Of a stretch of 64,000 nt of DNA, positions 47,065 through 61,203 are shown one piece after another. Location: assembly GCA_032718475.1 (NCBI GenBank), contig JAUCBJ010000644.1:62001-126000 (forward strand). The letters are read 5' to 3'. Made by a program: the position numbers and the translations under genes. The DNA is from Nemertoderma westbladi. Its lineage: Eukaryota > Xenacoelomorpha > Nemertodermatida > Nemertodermatidae. The notes under the pieces were generated by a model. The model was not told the origin of the DNA, searched no databases, and saw only the letters and a list, made by a program, of their open reading frames with translations. Each line of letters opens with the position of its first letter. Positions within the stretch are counted from its first letter, which is position 1.

Positions 47065-47340
47065 ATGAAAATGAACAAAAATAACGAAAATAGAAAAGAC
47101 ATTAATAAACTTAATCTGATTTCGCCACGAAAAGTATCCTGGCTGATACTGTTATTTCTGATAATAAATTTAGCTTTGTGGGTCATTACTTCCAGTTTGT
47201 TTATCCTGCTATATAATGAAGTTGCTGCAATACGAGTTGAAAAGTGCCCAACGTCGAGAGAAGATCTCACCAAGATTAACTCGTTTCAAAAGCCCGTTCT
47301 AAATGTTACATCTGTTGATAATGATAATACAAAACAAATG
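47065..47340 (+). CDS. Candidate first exon of a single-pass type II membrane protein
   Basis: It starts at ATG 47065, preceded in frame by stop codons. It has a short basic Asn/Lys-rich N-terminus, then one strong hydrophobic segment (residues about 24-50, from VSWLILLFL to SLFILLY), then a polar region of about 40 residues. At 47340 the frame meets ATG|GTAAGACT, a good splice donor in phase 0 after 92 codons. The frame beyond it soon stops at 47382. A basic N-terminus before the membrane segment predicts cytoplasmic-N topology, as in TNF-like ligands, C-type lectins or glycosyltransferases, but no family can be assigned from this exon. No acceptor or second exon was found in the window, and the 33-bp array begins within 0.8 kb downstream. 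Confidence 0.45.
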
Positions 47341-47382
47341 GTAAGACTAATTCTATGCAATATACATCTACTCTGCCGTTAG

Positions 47383-47842
47383 AAGGTAGAACAACACCCT
47401 ATCGCAAAATATCATGTTTTGAGTAAATGGACTTAGACTATGACGGTTTGCTGTAACGAACCAGCAAATCATGAGATTTTGATTCGTAAGTGTTCAGGAA
47501 GAGGAAAGATTGGGAAATTTTTTGAAATCAAAATATTACCTTTTCATTCGTCCATATGCACTGAGATAAGAGATATCAGTAGGGTGTTTTCGCATTGAGT
47601 GTTTTTACGGTCGATGAATTGCAATGGGGTAGACGACTCGGAAAATTTTTTTCGAGTTAGGGTGTTTTGCATTATCTCCAATTTTCATAGGGTGATTTTA
47701 TTACCGTGTAATTACTTTTGATTACCGGCTGAGGTGAAATGTAGGTGTTTATTTCTTGTGCATTTATATTTCATTTTTTAATATCAAATTTACCAGAGAA
47801 ATATGTAGTGAATAGTTTTTTAACAAAGCTCATTAGAATCTG
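47383..47842. other. No gene recognised
   Basis: AT-rich single-copy-like DNA between two candidate exons on opposite strands; probably intronic for one or both. Confidence 0.4.
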
Positions 47843-48086
47843 CTAACGTACATTACTGTGTAAGCTCCAGTAGGTATCTTGAATTTCCTGACGATATTCA
47901 CTATTAATCTTCTCTTTACAGTCCAACTTGCACTTATCCCAAATACGTCTATGATCAGGAGATTGACATCTGCTTTGGGCTAGTGTGGCATTACCATGCA
48001 AAATCCCCTGATTTCGTGGATATGCTACCTGTTGGAGGATGTTATTATCTCCACCCCGATCATAAACATTAGCAAATCCTTTATAA
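47843..48086 (-). CDS. Exon-like segment with a Cys-rich motif found in invertebrate transposase-like proteins
   Basis: This is the only non-repetitive coding-like part next to the 33-bp array, and it lies at the C-terminal end of a 766-codon frame that otherwise runs through the array. It contains KCKLDCKEKI followed by EYRQEIQDTYWSL. That arrangement (C-x3-C, then an acidic helix and YWSL/FWKLGD) is known to me from many uncharacterised insect and cnidarian proteins, often transposase-related. A donor-like site CACA|GTAATG at 47856-47851 directly follows YWSLH. A possible acceptor (TGCTAAT ... CTCCAACAG) would start an exon at 48028. The likely exon is therefore 47857-48028, and the array would be intronic or upstream rather than coding. 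Confidence 0.45.
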
Positions 48087-50545
48087 CTCCATCTACCAAC
48101 ACCAACATTCCGCCATCCACCCACTCCATCTACCTCCAACTCCTCCTGTCCACCTACTCCATATACATCTGACATCCCCCGTCCACTCACTCCATCTACC
48201 TCTGACATCCCCCGGCCACCAACTCCATCTACCTCAAAGTCCTCCTGTCCACCCAATCCGTCTACCTCTGACATCCTCCGTCCACCAACTCCATCTACCT
48301 CCAAGTCCTCCTGTCCACCCACTCCATATACATCTGACATCCCCCGTCCACGCACTCCATCTACCTCTGACATCCCCTGTCCACGCACTCCATCTACCTC
48401 TGACATCCCCTGTCCACGCACTCCATCTACCTCTGACATCCCCCGTCCACCAACTCCATCTACCTCCAACTCCTCCTGTCCACCCACTCCATATACATCT
48501 GACATCCCCCGTCCACCCACTCCATCTACCTCCAAGTCCTCCTGTCCACCCACTCCATATACATCTGACATCCCCCGTCCACCCACTCCATCTACCTCCA
48601 AGTCCTCCTGTCCACCCACTCCATATACATCTGACATCCCCCGTCCACGCACTCCATCTACCTCTGACATCCCCTGTCCACGCACTCCATCTACCTCTGA
48701 CATCCCCTGTCCACGCACTCCATATACATCTGAAATCCCCCGTCCACCCACTCCATCTACCTCCAAGTCCTCCTGTCCACCCACTCCATATACATCTGAC
48801 ATCCCCCGTCCACGCACTCCATCTACCTCTGACATCCCCTGTCCAAGCACTCCATCTACCACAAACTCCTCCTGTCCACCCAATCCATCTACCTCTGACA
48901 TCCCCCGTCCACCAACTCCATCTACCTCCAACTCCTCCTGTCCACCCACTCCATATACATCTGACATCCCCCGTCCACCCACTCCATCTACCTCCAAGTC
49001 CTCCTGTCCACCCACTCCATATACATCTGACATCCCCCGTCCACGCACTCCATCTACCTCTGACATCCCCTGTCCACGCACTCCATCTACCACAAACTCC
49101 TCCTGTCCACCCAATCCATCTACCTCTGACATCCTCCGGCCACCAACTCCATCTACCTCCAAGTCCTCCTGTCCACCCACTCCATATACATCTGACATCC
49201 CCCGTCCACCCACTCTATCTACCTCCAACATCCCTTGTCCACCCACTCCATCTACCTCCAACATCCCCCGTCCACCCACTCCATATACATCTGACATCCC
49301 CCGTCCACGCACTCCATCTACCTCTGACATCCCCTGTCCACGCACTCCATCTACCTCTGACATCCCCCGTCCACCAACTCCATCTACCTCCAACTCCTCC
49401 TGTCCACCCACTCCATATACATCTGACATCCCCCGTCCACCAACTCCATCTACCTCCAACATCCCCCGTCCACCCACTCCATATACATCTGACATCCCCC
49501 GTCCACGCACTCCATCTACCTCTGACATCCCCTGTCCACGCACTCCATCTACCTCTGACATCCGCCATCCACCCACTCCATCTACCTCCAAGTCCTCCTG
49601 TCCACCCAATCCATCTACCTCTGACATCCTCCGTCCACCCACTCCATCTACCTCTGACATCCCCCGGCCACCCACTCTATCTACCTCCAACATCCCTTGT
49701 CCACCCACTCCATCTACCTCCAAGTCCTCCTGTCCACCCACTCCATTTACCTCTGACATCCGCCGTCCACCAACTCCATCTACCTCTGACATCCCCTGTC
49801 CACCCACTCCATATACATCTGACATCCCCCGGCCTCCAACTCCATCTACCTCCAACTCCTCCTGTCCACCCACTCCATATACATCTGACATCCCCCGTCC
49901 ACGCACTCCATCTACCTCTGACATCCCCCGGCCACCAACTCCATCTACCTCAAACTCCTCCTGTCCACCCAATCCATCTACCTCTGACATCCCCTGTCCA
50001 CCAACTCCATCTACCTCTGACATCCCCCGTCCACCAACTCCATCTACCTCCAACTCCTCCTGTCCACCCACTCCATCTACCTCTGACATGCCCCGTCCAC
50101 CCACTCCATCTACCTCTGACATCCTCCAGTCCACCCACTCCATCTACCTCTGACATCCCCCGTCCACCAACTCCATCTACCTCCAAGTCCTCCTGTCCAC
50201 CCACTCCATATACATCTGACATCCGCCGTCCACCAACTCCATCTACCTCCAACTCCTCCTGTCCACCCACTCCATCTACCTCTGACATGCCCCGTCCACC
50301 CACTCCATCTACCTCTGACATCCTCCAGTCCACCCACTCCATCTACCTCTGACATCCCCCGTCCACCAACTCCATCTACCTCCAAGTCCTCCTGTCCACC
50401 CACTCCATATACATCTGACATCCGCCGTCCACCAACTCCATCTACCTCCAACTCCTCCTGTCCACCCACTCCATATACATCTGACATCCCCCGTCCACGC
50501 ACTCCATCTACCTCTGACATCCCCCGGCCACCAACTCCATCTACC

Positions 50546-52109
50546 TCAAACTCCTCCTGTCCACCCAATCCATCTACCTCTGACATCCGCCGTCCACCAA
50601 CTCCATCTACCTCCAACTCCTCCTGTCCACCCACTCCATATACATCTGACATCCCCCGTCCACGCACTCCATCTACCTCTGACATCCCCCGTCCACCAAC
50701 TCCATCTACCTCTGACATCCTCTGTCCACCCACTCCATATACATCTGACATCCGCCGTCCACCAACTCCATCTACCTCCAACTCCTCCTGTCCACCCAAT
50801 CCATCTACCTCTGACATCCCCCGTCCACCCACTCCATCTACCTCTGACATCCCCCGTCCACCAACTCCATCTACCTCCAACTCCTCCTGTCCACCCACTC
50901 CATATACATCTGACATCCCCCGTCCACGCACTCCATCTACCTCTGACATCCCCCGGCCACCAACTCCATCTACCTCCAACTCCTCTGTCCACCCACTCCA
51001 TCTACCTCCGACATCCCCTGTCCACGCACTCCATCTACCTCTGACATCCCCCGTCCACCAACTCCATCTACCTCAAAGTCCTCCTGTCCACCCAATCCAT
51101 CTACCTCTGACATCCCCCGTCCACCAACTCCATCTACCTCCAAGTCCTCGTGTCCACCCACTCCATATACATCTGACATCCCCCGTCCACGCACTCCATC
51201 TACCTCTGACATCCCCCGTCCACCAACTCCATCTACCTCAAAGTCCTCCTGTCCACCCAATCCATCTACCTCTGACATCCCCCGTCCACCAACTCCATCT
51301 ACCTCCAAGTCCTCCTGTCCACCCACTCCATATACATCTGACATCCCCCGTCCACCCACTCCATCTACCTCCAACTCCTCCTGTCCACCCACTCCATATA
51401 CATCTGACATCCCCCGTCCACGCACTCCATCTACCTCTGACATCCCCCGTCCACCAACTCCATCTACCTCCAAGTCCTCCTGTCCACCCACTCCATATAC
51501 ATCTGACATCCGCCGTCCACCAACTCCATCTACCTCCAACTCCTCCTGTCCACCCACTCCATATACATCTGACATCCCCCGTCCACGCACTCCATCTACC
51601 TCTGACATCCCCCGGCCACCAACTCCATCTACCTCAAACTCCTCCTGTCCACCCAATCCATCTACCTCTGACATCCGCCGTCCACCAACTCCATCTACCT
51701 CCAACTCCTCCTGTCCACCCACTCCATATACATCTGACATCCCCCGTCCACGCACTCCATCTACCTCTGACATCCCCCGTCCACCAACTCCATCTACCTC
51801 TGACATCCTCTGTCCACCCACTCCATATACATCTGACATCCGCCGTCCACCAACTCCATCTACCTCCAACTCCTCCTGTCCACCCAATCCATCTACCTCT
51901 GACATCCCCCGTCCACCCACTCCATCTACCTCTGACATCCCCCGTCCACCAACTCCATCTACCTCCAACTCCTCCTGTCCACCCACTCCATATACATCTG
52001 ACATCCCCCGTCCACGCACTCCATCTACCTCTGACATCCCCCGGCCACCAACTCCATCTACCTCCAACTCCTCTGTCCACCCACTCCATCTACCTCCGAC
52101 ATCCCCCAT
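50546..52109. repeat. Higher-order repeat, about 1088-bp period (33 units minus one base), first pair
   Basis: The unit order repeats between 50546 and 51634. Identical 151-residue translations begin at these positions. The same pair recurs about 3329 bp further on (53875 and 54963). Confidence 0.75.
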
Positions 52110-53874
52110 CCACCAACTCCATCTACCTCCAACTCCTCCTGTCCACCCACTCCATATACATCTGACATCCCCCGTCCACGCACTCCATCTACCTCTGACA
52201 TCCCCCGTCCACCAACTCCATCTACCTCAAAGTCCTCCTGTCCACCCAATCCATCTACCTCTGACATCCCCCGTCCACCCACTCCATCTACCTCCAACTC
52301 CTCCTGTCCACCCACTCCATATACATCTGACATCCCCCGTCCACCAACTCCATCTACCTCCAACTCCTCCTGCCCACCCACTCCATATACATCTGACATC
52401 CCCGTCCACGCACTCCATCTACCTCTGACATCCCCCGTCCACCAACTCCATCTACCTTCAACTCCTCCTGCCCACCCATTCCATCTACCTCCAACATCCC
52501 TTGTCCACCAACTCCATCTACCTCCAACTCCTCCTGCCCACCAATTCCATCTACCTCTGACATCCCCCGTCCACCAACTCCATCTACCTCCAAGTCCTCC
52601 TGTCCACCCAATCCATATACATCTGACATCCCCCGGCCACCAACTCCATCTACCTCTGACATCCCCCGTCCATCCACTCCATCTACTTCTGACATCCCCA
52701 TTCCACCAACTCCATCTACCTTCAAGTCCTCCTGTCCACCCACTCCATATACATCTGACATCCCCCGGCCACCAACTCTATCTACCTCTGACATCCCCCG
52801 TCCATCCACTCCATCTACTTCTGACATCCCCATTCCACCAACTCCATCTACCTTCAAGTCCTCCTGTCCACCCACTCCATATACATCTGACATCCCCTGT
52901 CCACCAACTCCATCTACCTCCAACTCCTCCTGTCCACCCAATCCGTCTACCTCCAACATCCCCCGTCCACCCACTCCATATACATCTGACATCCCCCGGC
53001 CACCAACTCTATCTACCTCTGACATCCCCGTCCATCCACTCCATCTACTTCTGACATCCCCATTCCACCAACTCCATCTACCTCCAACTCCTCCTGTCCA
53101 CCCAATCCGTCTACCTCTGACATCCCCTGTCCACCAACTCCATCTACCTCCAAGTCCTCCTGTCCACCCAATCCGTCTACCTCCAACATCCCCCGTCCAC
53201 CCACTCCATATACATCTGACATCCGCCGTCCACCCACTCCATATATTTCTGACATCCCCATTCCACCAACTCCATCTACCTCCAACTCCTCCTATCCTCC
53301 CAATCCGTCTACCTCTGACATCCCCCGTCCACCAACTCCATCTACCTTCAAGTCCTCCTGTCCACCCACTCCATATACATCTGACATCCCCCGTCCACCA
53401 ACTCCATCTACCTCCAAGTCCTCCTGTCCACCCACTCCATATACATCTGACATCCCCCGTCCACCCACTCCATCTACTTCTGACATCCCCATTCCACCAA
53501 CTCCATCTACCTCCAACTCCTCCTGTCCACCCAATCCGTCTACCTCTGACATCCCCCGTCCACCAACTCCATCTACCTCCAAGTCCTCCTGTCCACCCAC
53601 TCCATATACATCTGACATCCCCCGTCCACCAACTCCATCTACCTCCAAGTCCTCCTGTCCACCCACTCCATATACATCTGACATCCCCCGTCCACCAACT
53701 CTATCTACCTCTGACATCCCCTGTCCACGCACTCCATCTACCTCTGACATCCTCCGTCCACCAACTCCATCTACCTCCAACTCCTCCTGTCCACCCACTC
53801 CATATACATCTGACATCCCCCGTCCACGCACTCCATCTACCTCTGACATCCCCCGGCCACCAACTCCATCTACC

Positions 53875-55438
53875 TCAAACTCCTCCTGTCCACCCAATCC
53901 ATCTACCTCTGACATCCGCCGTCCACCAACTCCATCTACCTCCAACTCCTCCTGTCCACCCACTCCATATACATCTGACATCCCCCGTCCACGCACTCCA
54001 TCTACCTCTGACATCCCCCGTCCACCAACTCCATCTACCTCTGACATCCTCTGTCCACCCACTCCATATACATCTGACATCCGCCGTCCACCAACTCCAT
54101 CTACCTCCAACTCCTCCTGTCCACCCAATCCATCTACCTCTGACATCCCCCGTCCACCCACTCCATCTACCTCTGACATCCCCCGTCCACCAACTCCATC
54201 TACCTCCAACTCCTCCTGTCCACCCACTCCATATACATCTTACATCCCCCGTCCACGCACTCCATCTACCTCTGACATCCCCCGGCCACCAACTCCATCT
54301 ACCTCCAACTCCTCTGTCCACCCACTCCATCTACCTCCGACATCCCCTGTCCACGCACTCCATCTACCTCTGACATCCCCCGTCCACCAACTCCATCTAC
54401 CTCAAAGTCCTCCTGTCCACCCAATCCATCTACCTCTGACATCCCCCGTCCACCAACTCCATCTACCTCCAAGTCCTCGTGTCCACCCACTCCATATACA
54501 TCTGACATCCCCCGTCCACGCACTCCATCTACCTCTGACATCCCCCGTCCACCAACTCCATCTACCTCAAAGTCCTCCTGTCCACCCAATCCATCTACCT
54601 CTGACATCCCCCGTCCACCAACTCCATCTACCTCCAAGTCCTCCTGTCCACCCACTCCATATACATCTGACATCCCCCGTCCACCCACTCCATCTACCTC
54701 CAACTCCTCCTGTCCACCCACTCCATATACATCTGACATCCCCCGTCCACGCACTCCATCTACCTCTGACATCCCCCGTCCACCAACTCCATCTAACTCC
54801 AAGTCCTCCTGTCCACCCACTCCATATACATCTGACATCCGCCGTCCACCAACTCCATCTACCTCCAACTCCTCCTGTCCACCCACTCCATATACATCTG
54901 ACATCCCCCGTCCACGCACTCCATCTACCTCTGACATCCCCCGGCCACCAACTCCATCTACCTCAAACTCCTCCTGTCCACCCAATCCATCTACCTCTGA
55001 CATCCGCCGTCCACCAACTCCATCTACCTCCAACTCCTCCTGTCCACCCACTCCATATACATCTGACATCCCCCGTCCACGCACTCCATCTACCTCTGAC
55101 ATCCCCCGTCCACCAACTCCATCTACCTCTGACATCCTCTGTCCACCCACTCCATATACATCTGACATCCGCCGTCCACCAACTCCATCTACCTCCAACT
55201 CCTCCTGTCCACCCAATCCATCTACCTCTGACATCCCCCGTCCACCCACTCCATCTACCTCTGACATCCCCCGTCCACCAACTCCATCTACCTCCAACTC
55301 CTCCTGTCCACCCACTCCATATACATCTGACAACCCCCGTCCACGCACTCCATCTACCTCTGACATCCCCCGGCCACCAACTCCATCTACCTCCAACTCC
55401 TCTGTCCACCCACTCCATCTACCTCCGACATCCCCCAT
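53875..55438. repeat. Higher-order repeat, second copy of the 1088-bp pair
   Basis: It corresponds unit by unit to 50546-52109, shifted by about 3329 bp, with isolated substitutions (for example atctgacaacc near 55327 and atcttacatcc near 54237). Confidence 0.75.
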
Positions 55439-57150
55439 CCACCAACTCCATCTACCTCCAACTCCTCCTGTCCACCCACTCCATATACATCTGACATCCC
55501 CCGTCCACGCACTCCATCTACCTCTGACATCCCCCGTCCACCAACTCCATCTACCTCAAAGTCCTCCTGTCCACCCAATCCATCTACCTCTGACATCCCC
55601 CGTCCACCCACTCCATCTACCTCCAACTCCTCCTGTCCACCCACTCCATATACATCTGACATCCCCCGTCCACCAACTCCATCTACCTCCAACTCCTCCT
55701 GCCCACCCACTCCATATACATCTGACATCCCCCGTCCACGCACTCCATCTACCTCTGACATCCCCCGTCCACCAACTCCATCTACCTTCAACTCCTCCTG
55801 CCCACCCAATCCATCTACCTCTGACATCCCCCGTCCACCCACTCCATCTACCTCTGACATCCCCCGTCCACCAACTCCATCTACCTCCAACTCCTCCTGT
55901 CCACCCACTCCATATACATCTGACATCCCCCGTCCACGCACTCCATCTACCTCTGACATCCCCCGTCCACCAACTCCATCTACCTCCAACTCCTCTGTCC
56001 ACCCACTCCATCTACCTCCGACATCCCCTGTCCACCACTCCATCTACCTCTGACATCCCCCGTCCACCAACTCCATCTACCTCAAAGTCCTCCTGTCCAC
56101 CCAATCCATCTACCTCTGACATCCCCCGTCCACCAACTCCATCTACCTCCAAGTCCTCGTGTCCACCCACTCCATATACATCTGACATCCCCCGTCCACG
56201 CACTCCATCTACCTCTGACATCCCCCGTCCACCAACTCCATCTACCTCAAAGTCCTCCTGTCCACCCAATCCATCTACCTCTGACATCCCCCGTCCACCA
56301 ACTCCATCTACCTCCAAGTCCTCCTGTCCACCCACTCCATATACATCTGACATCCCCCGTCCACCCACTCCATCTACCTCCAACTCCTCCTGTCCACCCA
56401 CTCCATATACATCTGACATCCCCCGTCCACGCACTCCATCTACCTCTGACATCCCCCGTCCACCAACTCCATCTACCTCCAAGTCCTCCTGTCCACCCAC
56501 TCCATATACATCTGACATCCGCCGTCCACCAACTCCATCTACCTCCAACTCCTCCTGTCCACCCACTCCATATACATCTGACATCCCCCGTCCACGCACT
56601 CCATCTACCTCTGACATCCCCCGGCCACCAACTCCATCTACCTCCAACTCCTCCTGTCCACCCACTCCATCTACCTCTGACATCCCCCGTCCACCAACTC
56701 CATCTACCTCCAACTCCTCCTGTCCACCCACTCCATATACATCTGACATCCCCCGTCCACGCACTCCATCTACCTCTGACATCCCCCGTCCACCAACTCC
56801 ATCTACCTCTGACATCCTCTGTCCACCCACTCCATATACATCTGACATCCGCCGTCCACCAACTCCATCTACCTCCAACTCCTCCTGTCCACCCAATCCA
56901 TCTACCTTTGACATCCCCCGTCCACCCACTCCATCTACCTCTGACATCCCCCGTCCACCAACTCCATCTACCTCCAACTCCTCCTGTCCACCCACTCCAT
57001 ATACATCTGACATCCCCCGTCCACGCACTCCATCTACCTCTGACATCCCCCGGCCACCAACTCCATCTACCTCCAACTCCTCCTGTCCACCCACTCCATC
57101 TACCTCTGACATCCCCCATCCACCAACTCCATCTACCTCCAACTCCTCCT

Positions 57151-58500
57151 GTCCACCCACTCCATATACATCTGACATCCCCCGTCCACGCACTCCATCT
57201 ACCTCTGACATCCCCCGTCCACCAACTCCATCTACCTCAAAGTCCTCCTGTCCACCCAATCCATCTACCTCTGACATCCCCCGTCCACCCACTCCATCTA
57301 CCTCCAACTCCTCCTGTCCACCCACTCCATATACATCTGACATCCCCCGTCCACCAACTCCATCTACCTCCAACTCCTCCTGCCCACCCACTCCATATAC
57401 ATCTGACATCCCCCGTCCACGCACTCCATCTACCTCTGACATCCCCCGTCCACCAACTCCATCTACCTTCAACTCCTCCTGCCCACCCATTCCATCTACC
57501 TCCAACATCCCCCGTCCACGCACTCCATCTACCTCTGACATCCCCCGTCCACCAACTCCATCTACCTCAAAGTCCTCCTGTCCACCCAATCCATCTACCT
57601 CTGACATCCCCCGTCCACCCACTCCATCTACCTCCAACTCCTCCTGTCCACCCACTCCATATACATCTGACATCCCCCGTCCACCAACTCCATCTACCTC
57701 CAACTCCTCCTGCCCACCCACTCCATATACATCTGACATCCCCCGTCCACGCACTCCATCTACCTCTGACATCCCCCGTCCACCAACTCCATCTACCTTC
57801 AACTCCTCCTGCCCACCCATTCCATCTACCTCCAACATCCCCCGTCCACGCACTCCATCTACCTCTGACATCCCCCGTCCACCAACTCCATCTACCTCAA
57901 AGTCCTCCTGTCCACCCAATCCATCTACCTCTGACATCCCCCGTCCACCCACTCCATCTACCTCCAACTCCTCCTGTCCACCCACTCCATATACATCTGA
58001 CATCCCCCGTCCACCAACTCCATCTACCTCCAACTCCTCCTGCCCACCCACTCCATATACATCTGACATCCCCCGTCCACGCACTCCATCTACCTCTGAC
58101 ATCCCCCGTCCACCAACTCCATCTACCTTCAACTCCTCCTGCCCACCCATTCCATCTACCTCCAACATCCCCCGTCCACGCACTCCATCTACCTCTGACA
58201 TCCCCCGTCCACCAACTCCATCTACCTCAAAGTCCTCCTGTCCACCCAATCCATCTACCTCTGACATCCCCCGTCCACCCACTCCATCTACCTCCAACTC
58301 CTCCTGTCCACCCACTCCATATACATCTGACATCCCCCGTCCACCAACTCCATCTACCTCCAACTCCTCCTGCCCACCCACTCCATATACATCTGACATC
58401 CCCCGTCCACGCACTCCATCTACCTCTGACATCCCCCGTCCACCAACTCCATCTACCTCCAACTCCTCCTGCCCACCCATTCCATCTACCTCCAACATCC
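57151..58500. repeat. Higher-order repeat of 330 bp (10 units), four copies
   Basis: The rare unit gcccacccattccatctacctccaacatc recurs at 57481, 57811, 58141 and 58471, exactly 330 bp apart, and the intervening unit order is the same each time. Confidence 0.85.
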
Positions 58501-58989
58501 CCCGTCCACGCACTCCATCTACCTCCAACTCCTCCTGTCCACCCACTCCATATACATCTGACATCCCCCGTCCACCAACTCCATCTACCTCCAACTCCTC
58601 CTGCCCACCCACTCCATATACATCTGACATCCCCCGTCCACGCACTCCATCTACCTCTGACATCCCCCGTCCACCAACTCCATCTACCTCAAAGTCCTCC
58701 TGTCCACCCAATCCATCTACCTCTGACATCCCCCGTCCACCCACTCCATCTACCTCCAACTCCTCCTGTCCACCCACTCCATATACATCTGACATCCCCC
58801 GTCCACCAACTCCATCTACCTCCAACTCCTCCTGCCCACCCACTCCATATACATCTGACATCCCCCGTCCACGCACTCCATCTACCTCTGACATCCCCCG
58901 TCCACCAACTCCATCTACCTCAAACTCCTCCTGCCCACCCATTCCATCTACCTCCAACTCCTCCTGCCCACCCATTCCATCTACCTCCT

Positions 58990-59293
58990 ACATCCCTTGT
59001 CCACCAACTCCATCTACCTCCAACATCCTTTGTCTATCTACTCCATCTATCTCCAACATCCCATGTCCACCCACTCCTTCTATCTCCGCCGACATTACCA
59101 GTCCACCCACTCCATCTATCTACCTCCAACATCCCCCGTCCACCCAATCCATCTACCTCCAACACCTCCTTCCCACCCATTCCATCTACCTCCTACATCC
59201 CTTGTCCACCAACTCCATCTACCTCCAATATCCCTTGTCCACCCAATCCATCTACCTCTGACATCCCCTCTCACCAATTCCATCTACCTCTGA
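58990..59293. repeat. Degenerate block of the 33-bp array, duplicated at about 60600-60902
   Basis: Units here are atypical (tgtctatctactcc, tccttctatctccgccgacattaccagtcc). The block reappears 1609 bp downstream almost unchanged, and its opening begins again at about 63960 at the window edge. It is a convenient marker of large-scale duplication in the array. Confidence 0.75.
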
Positions 59294-61203
59294 CATCCCC
59301 CGTCCACCAACTCCATCTACCTCCAAGTCCTCCTGTCCACCCAATCCATATACATCTGACATCCCCCGGCCACCAACTCCATCTACCTCTGACATCCCCC
59401 GTCCATCCACTCCATCTACTTCTGACATCCCCATTCCACCAACTCCATCTACCTTCAAGTCCTCCTGTCCACCCACTCCATATACATCTGACATCCCCCG
59501 GCCACCAACTCTATCTACCTCTGACATCCCCCGTCCATCCACTCCATCTACTTCTGACATCCCCATTCCACCAACTCCATCTACCTTCAAGTCCTCCTGT
59601 CCACCCACTCCATATACATCTGACATCCCCTGTCCACCAACTCCATCTACCTCCAACTCCTCCTGTCCACCCAATCCGTCTACCTCCAACATCCCCCGTC
59701 CACCCACTCCATATACATCTGACATCCCCCGGCCACCAACTCTATCTACCTCTGACATCCCCCGTCCATCCACTCCATCTACTTCTGACATCCCCATTCC
59801 ACCAACTCCATCTACCTCCAACTCCTCCTGTCCACCCAATCCGTCTACCTCTGACATCCCCTGTCCACCAACTCCATCTACCTCCAAGTCCTCCTGTCCA
59901 CCCAATCCGTCTACCTCCAACATCCCCCGTCCACCCACTCCATATACATCTGACATCCGCCGTCCACCCACTCCATATATTTCTGACATCCCCATTCCAC
60001 CAACTCCCACCTCCCTCCTCCTATCCTCCCAATCCGTCTACCTCTGACATCCCCCGTCCACCAACTCCATCTACCTTCAAGTCCTCCTGTCCACCCACTC
60101 CATATACATCTGACATCCCCCGTCCACCAACTCCATCTACCTCCAAGTCCTCCTGTCCATATACATCTGACATCCCCCGTCCACCCACTCCATCTACTTC
60201 TGACATCCCCATTCCACCAACTCCATCTACCTCCAACTCCTCCTGTCCACCCAATCCGTCTACCTCTGACATCCCCCGTCCACCAACTCCATCTACCTCC
60301 AAGTCCTCCTGTCCACCCACTCCATATACATCTGACATCCCCCGTCCACCAACTCCATCTACCTCCAAGTCCTCCTGTCCACCCACTCCATATACATCTG
60401 ACATCCCCCGTCCACCAACTCTATCTACCTCTGACATCCCCTGTCCACGCACTCCATCTACCTCTGACATCCTCCGTCCACCAACTCCATCTACCTCCAA
60501 CTCCTCCTGTCCACCCACTCCATATACATCTGACATCCCCCGTCCACGCACTCCATCTACCTCCAACTCCTCCTGCCCACCCATTCCATCTACCTCCAAC
60601 ATCCCTTGTCCACCAACTCCATCTACCTCCAACATCCCTTGTCTATCTACTCCATCTACCTCCAACATCCCATGTCCACCCACTCCTTCTATCTCCGCCG
60701 ACATTACCAGTCCACCCACTCCATCTATCTACCTCCAACATCCCCCGTCCACCCAATCCATCTACCTCCAACACCTCCTTCCCACCCATTCCATCTACCT
60801 CCTACATCCCTTGTCCACCAACTCCATCTACCTCCAATATCCCTTGTCCACCCAATCCATCTACCTCTGACATCCCCTCTCACCAATTCCATCTACCTCT
60901 GACATCCGCCGTCCACCCACTCCATCTACCACCAACTCCTCCTGTCCACCCAATCCATCTACCTCCATCTCCTCCTGTCCACCCAATCCATCTACCTCTG
61001 ACATCCCAAGTCCACCCACTCCATCTACCTCCAACATCCCCCGTCCACCCACTCCATATACATCTGACATCCCCCGTCCACGCACTCCATCTACCTCTGA
61101 CATCCCCCGGCCACCAACTCCATCTACCTTCAAGTCCTCCTGTCCACCCACTCCATATACATCTGACATCCCCCGGCCACCAACTCTTTCTACCTCTGAC
61201 TGC

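Larger units (their letters stand above)
48087..61203. repeat. 33-bp minisatellite array, left part, with higher-order repeats
   Basis: Head-to-tail units of 33 bp, consensus gtccaccaactccatctacctctgacatccccc. The main variants carry tccaactcctcct or tccaagtcctcct in place of tctgacatccccc, and tatacatctgac in place of tctacctctgac. Because 33 is a multiple of 3 and most frames lack stops, long frames arise: minus strand 11-mers of the GGRGMSEVDGV/GGQEELEVDGV kind, and plus strand HPLHLPLTSPV or PPTPSTSDIPR. Single-base deletions (for example ctcctctgtcc near 50980, 52068, 54308, 55397 and 55988) break frames repeatedly. The first unit (48087-48120) is degenerate. Confidence 0.95.

Noticed and set aside
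56012-60870. Very long ORFs on both strands of the 33-bp array as real protein genes
   Set aside because: A 33-bp period without stop codons opens frames automatically. The frames overlap on both strands, are broken at propagated one-base deletions, and have no start context, non-repetitive domain or splice structure except at the 47843-48086 edge.
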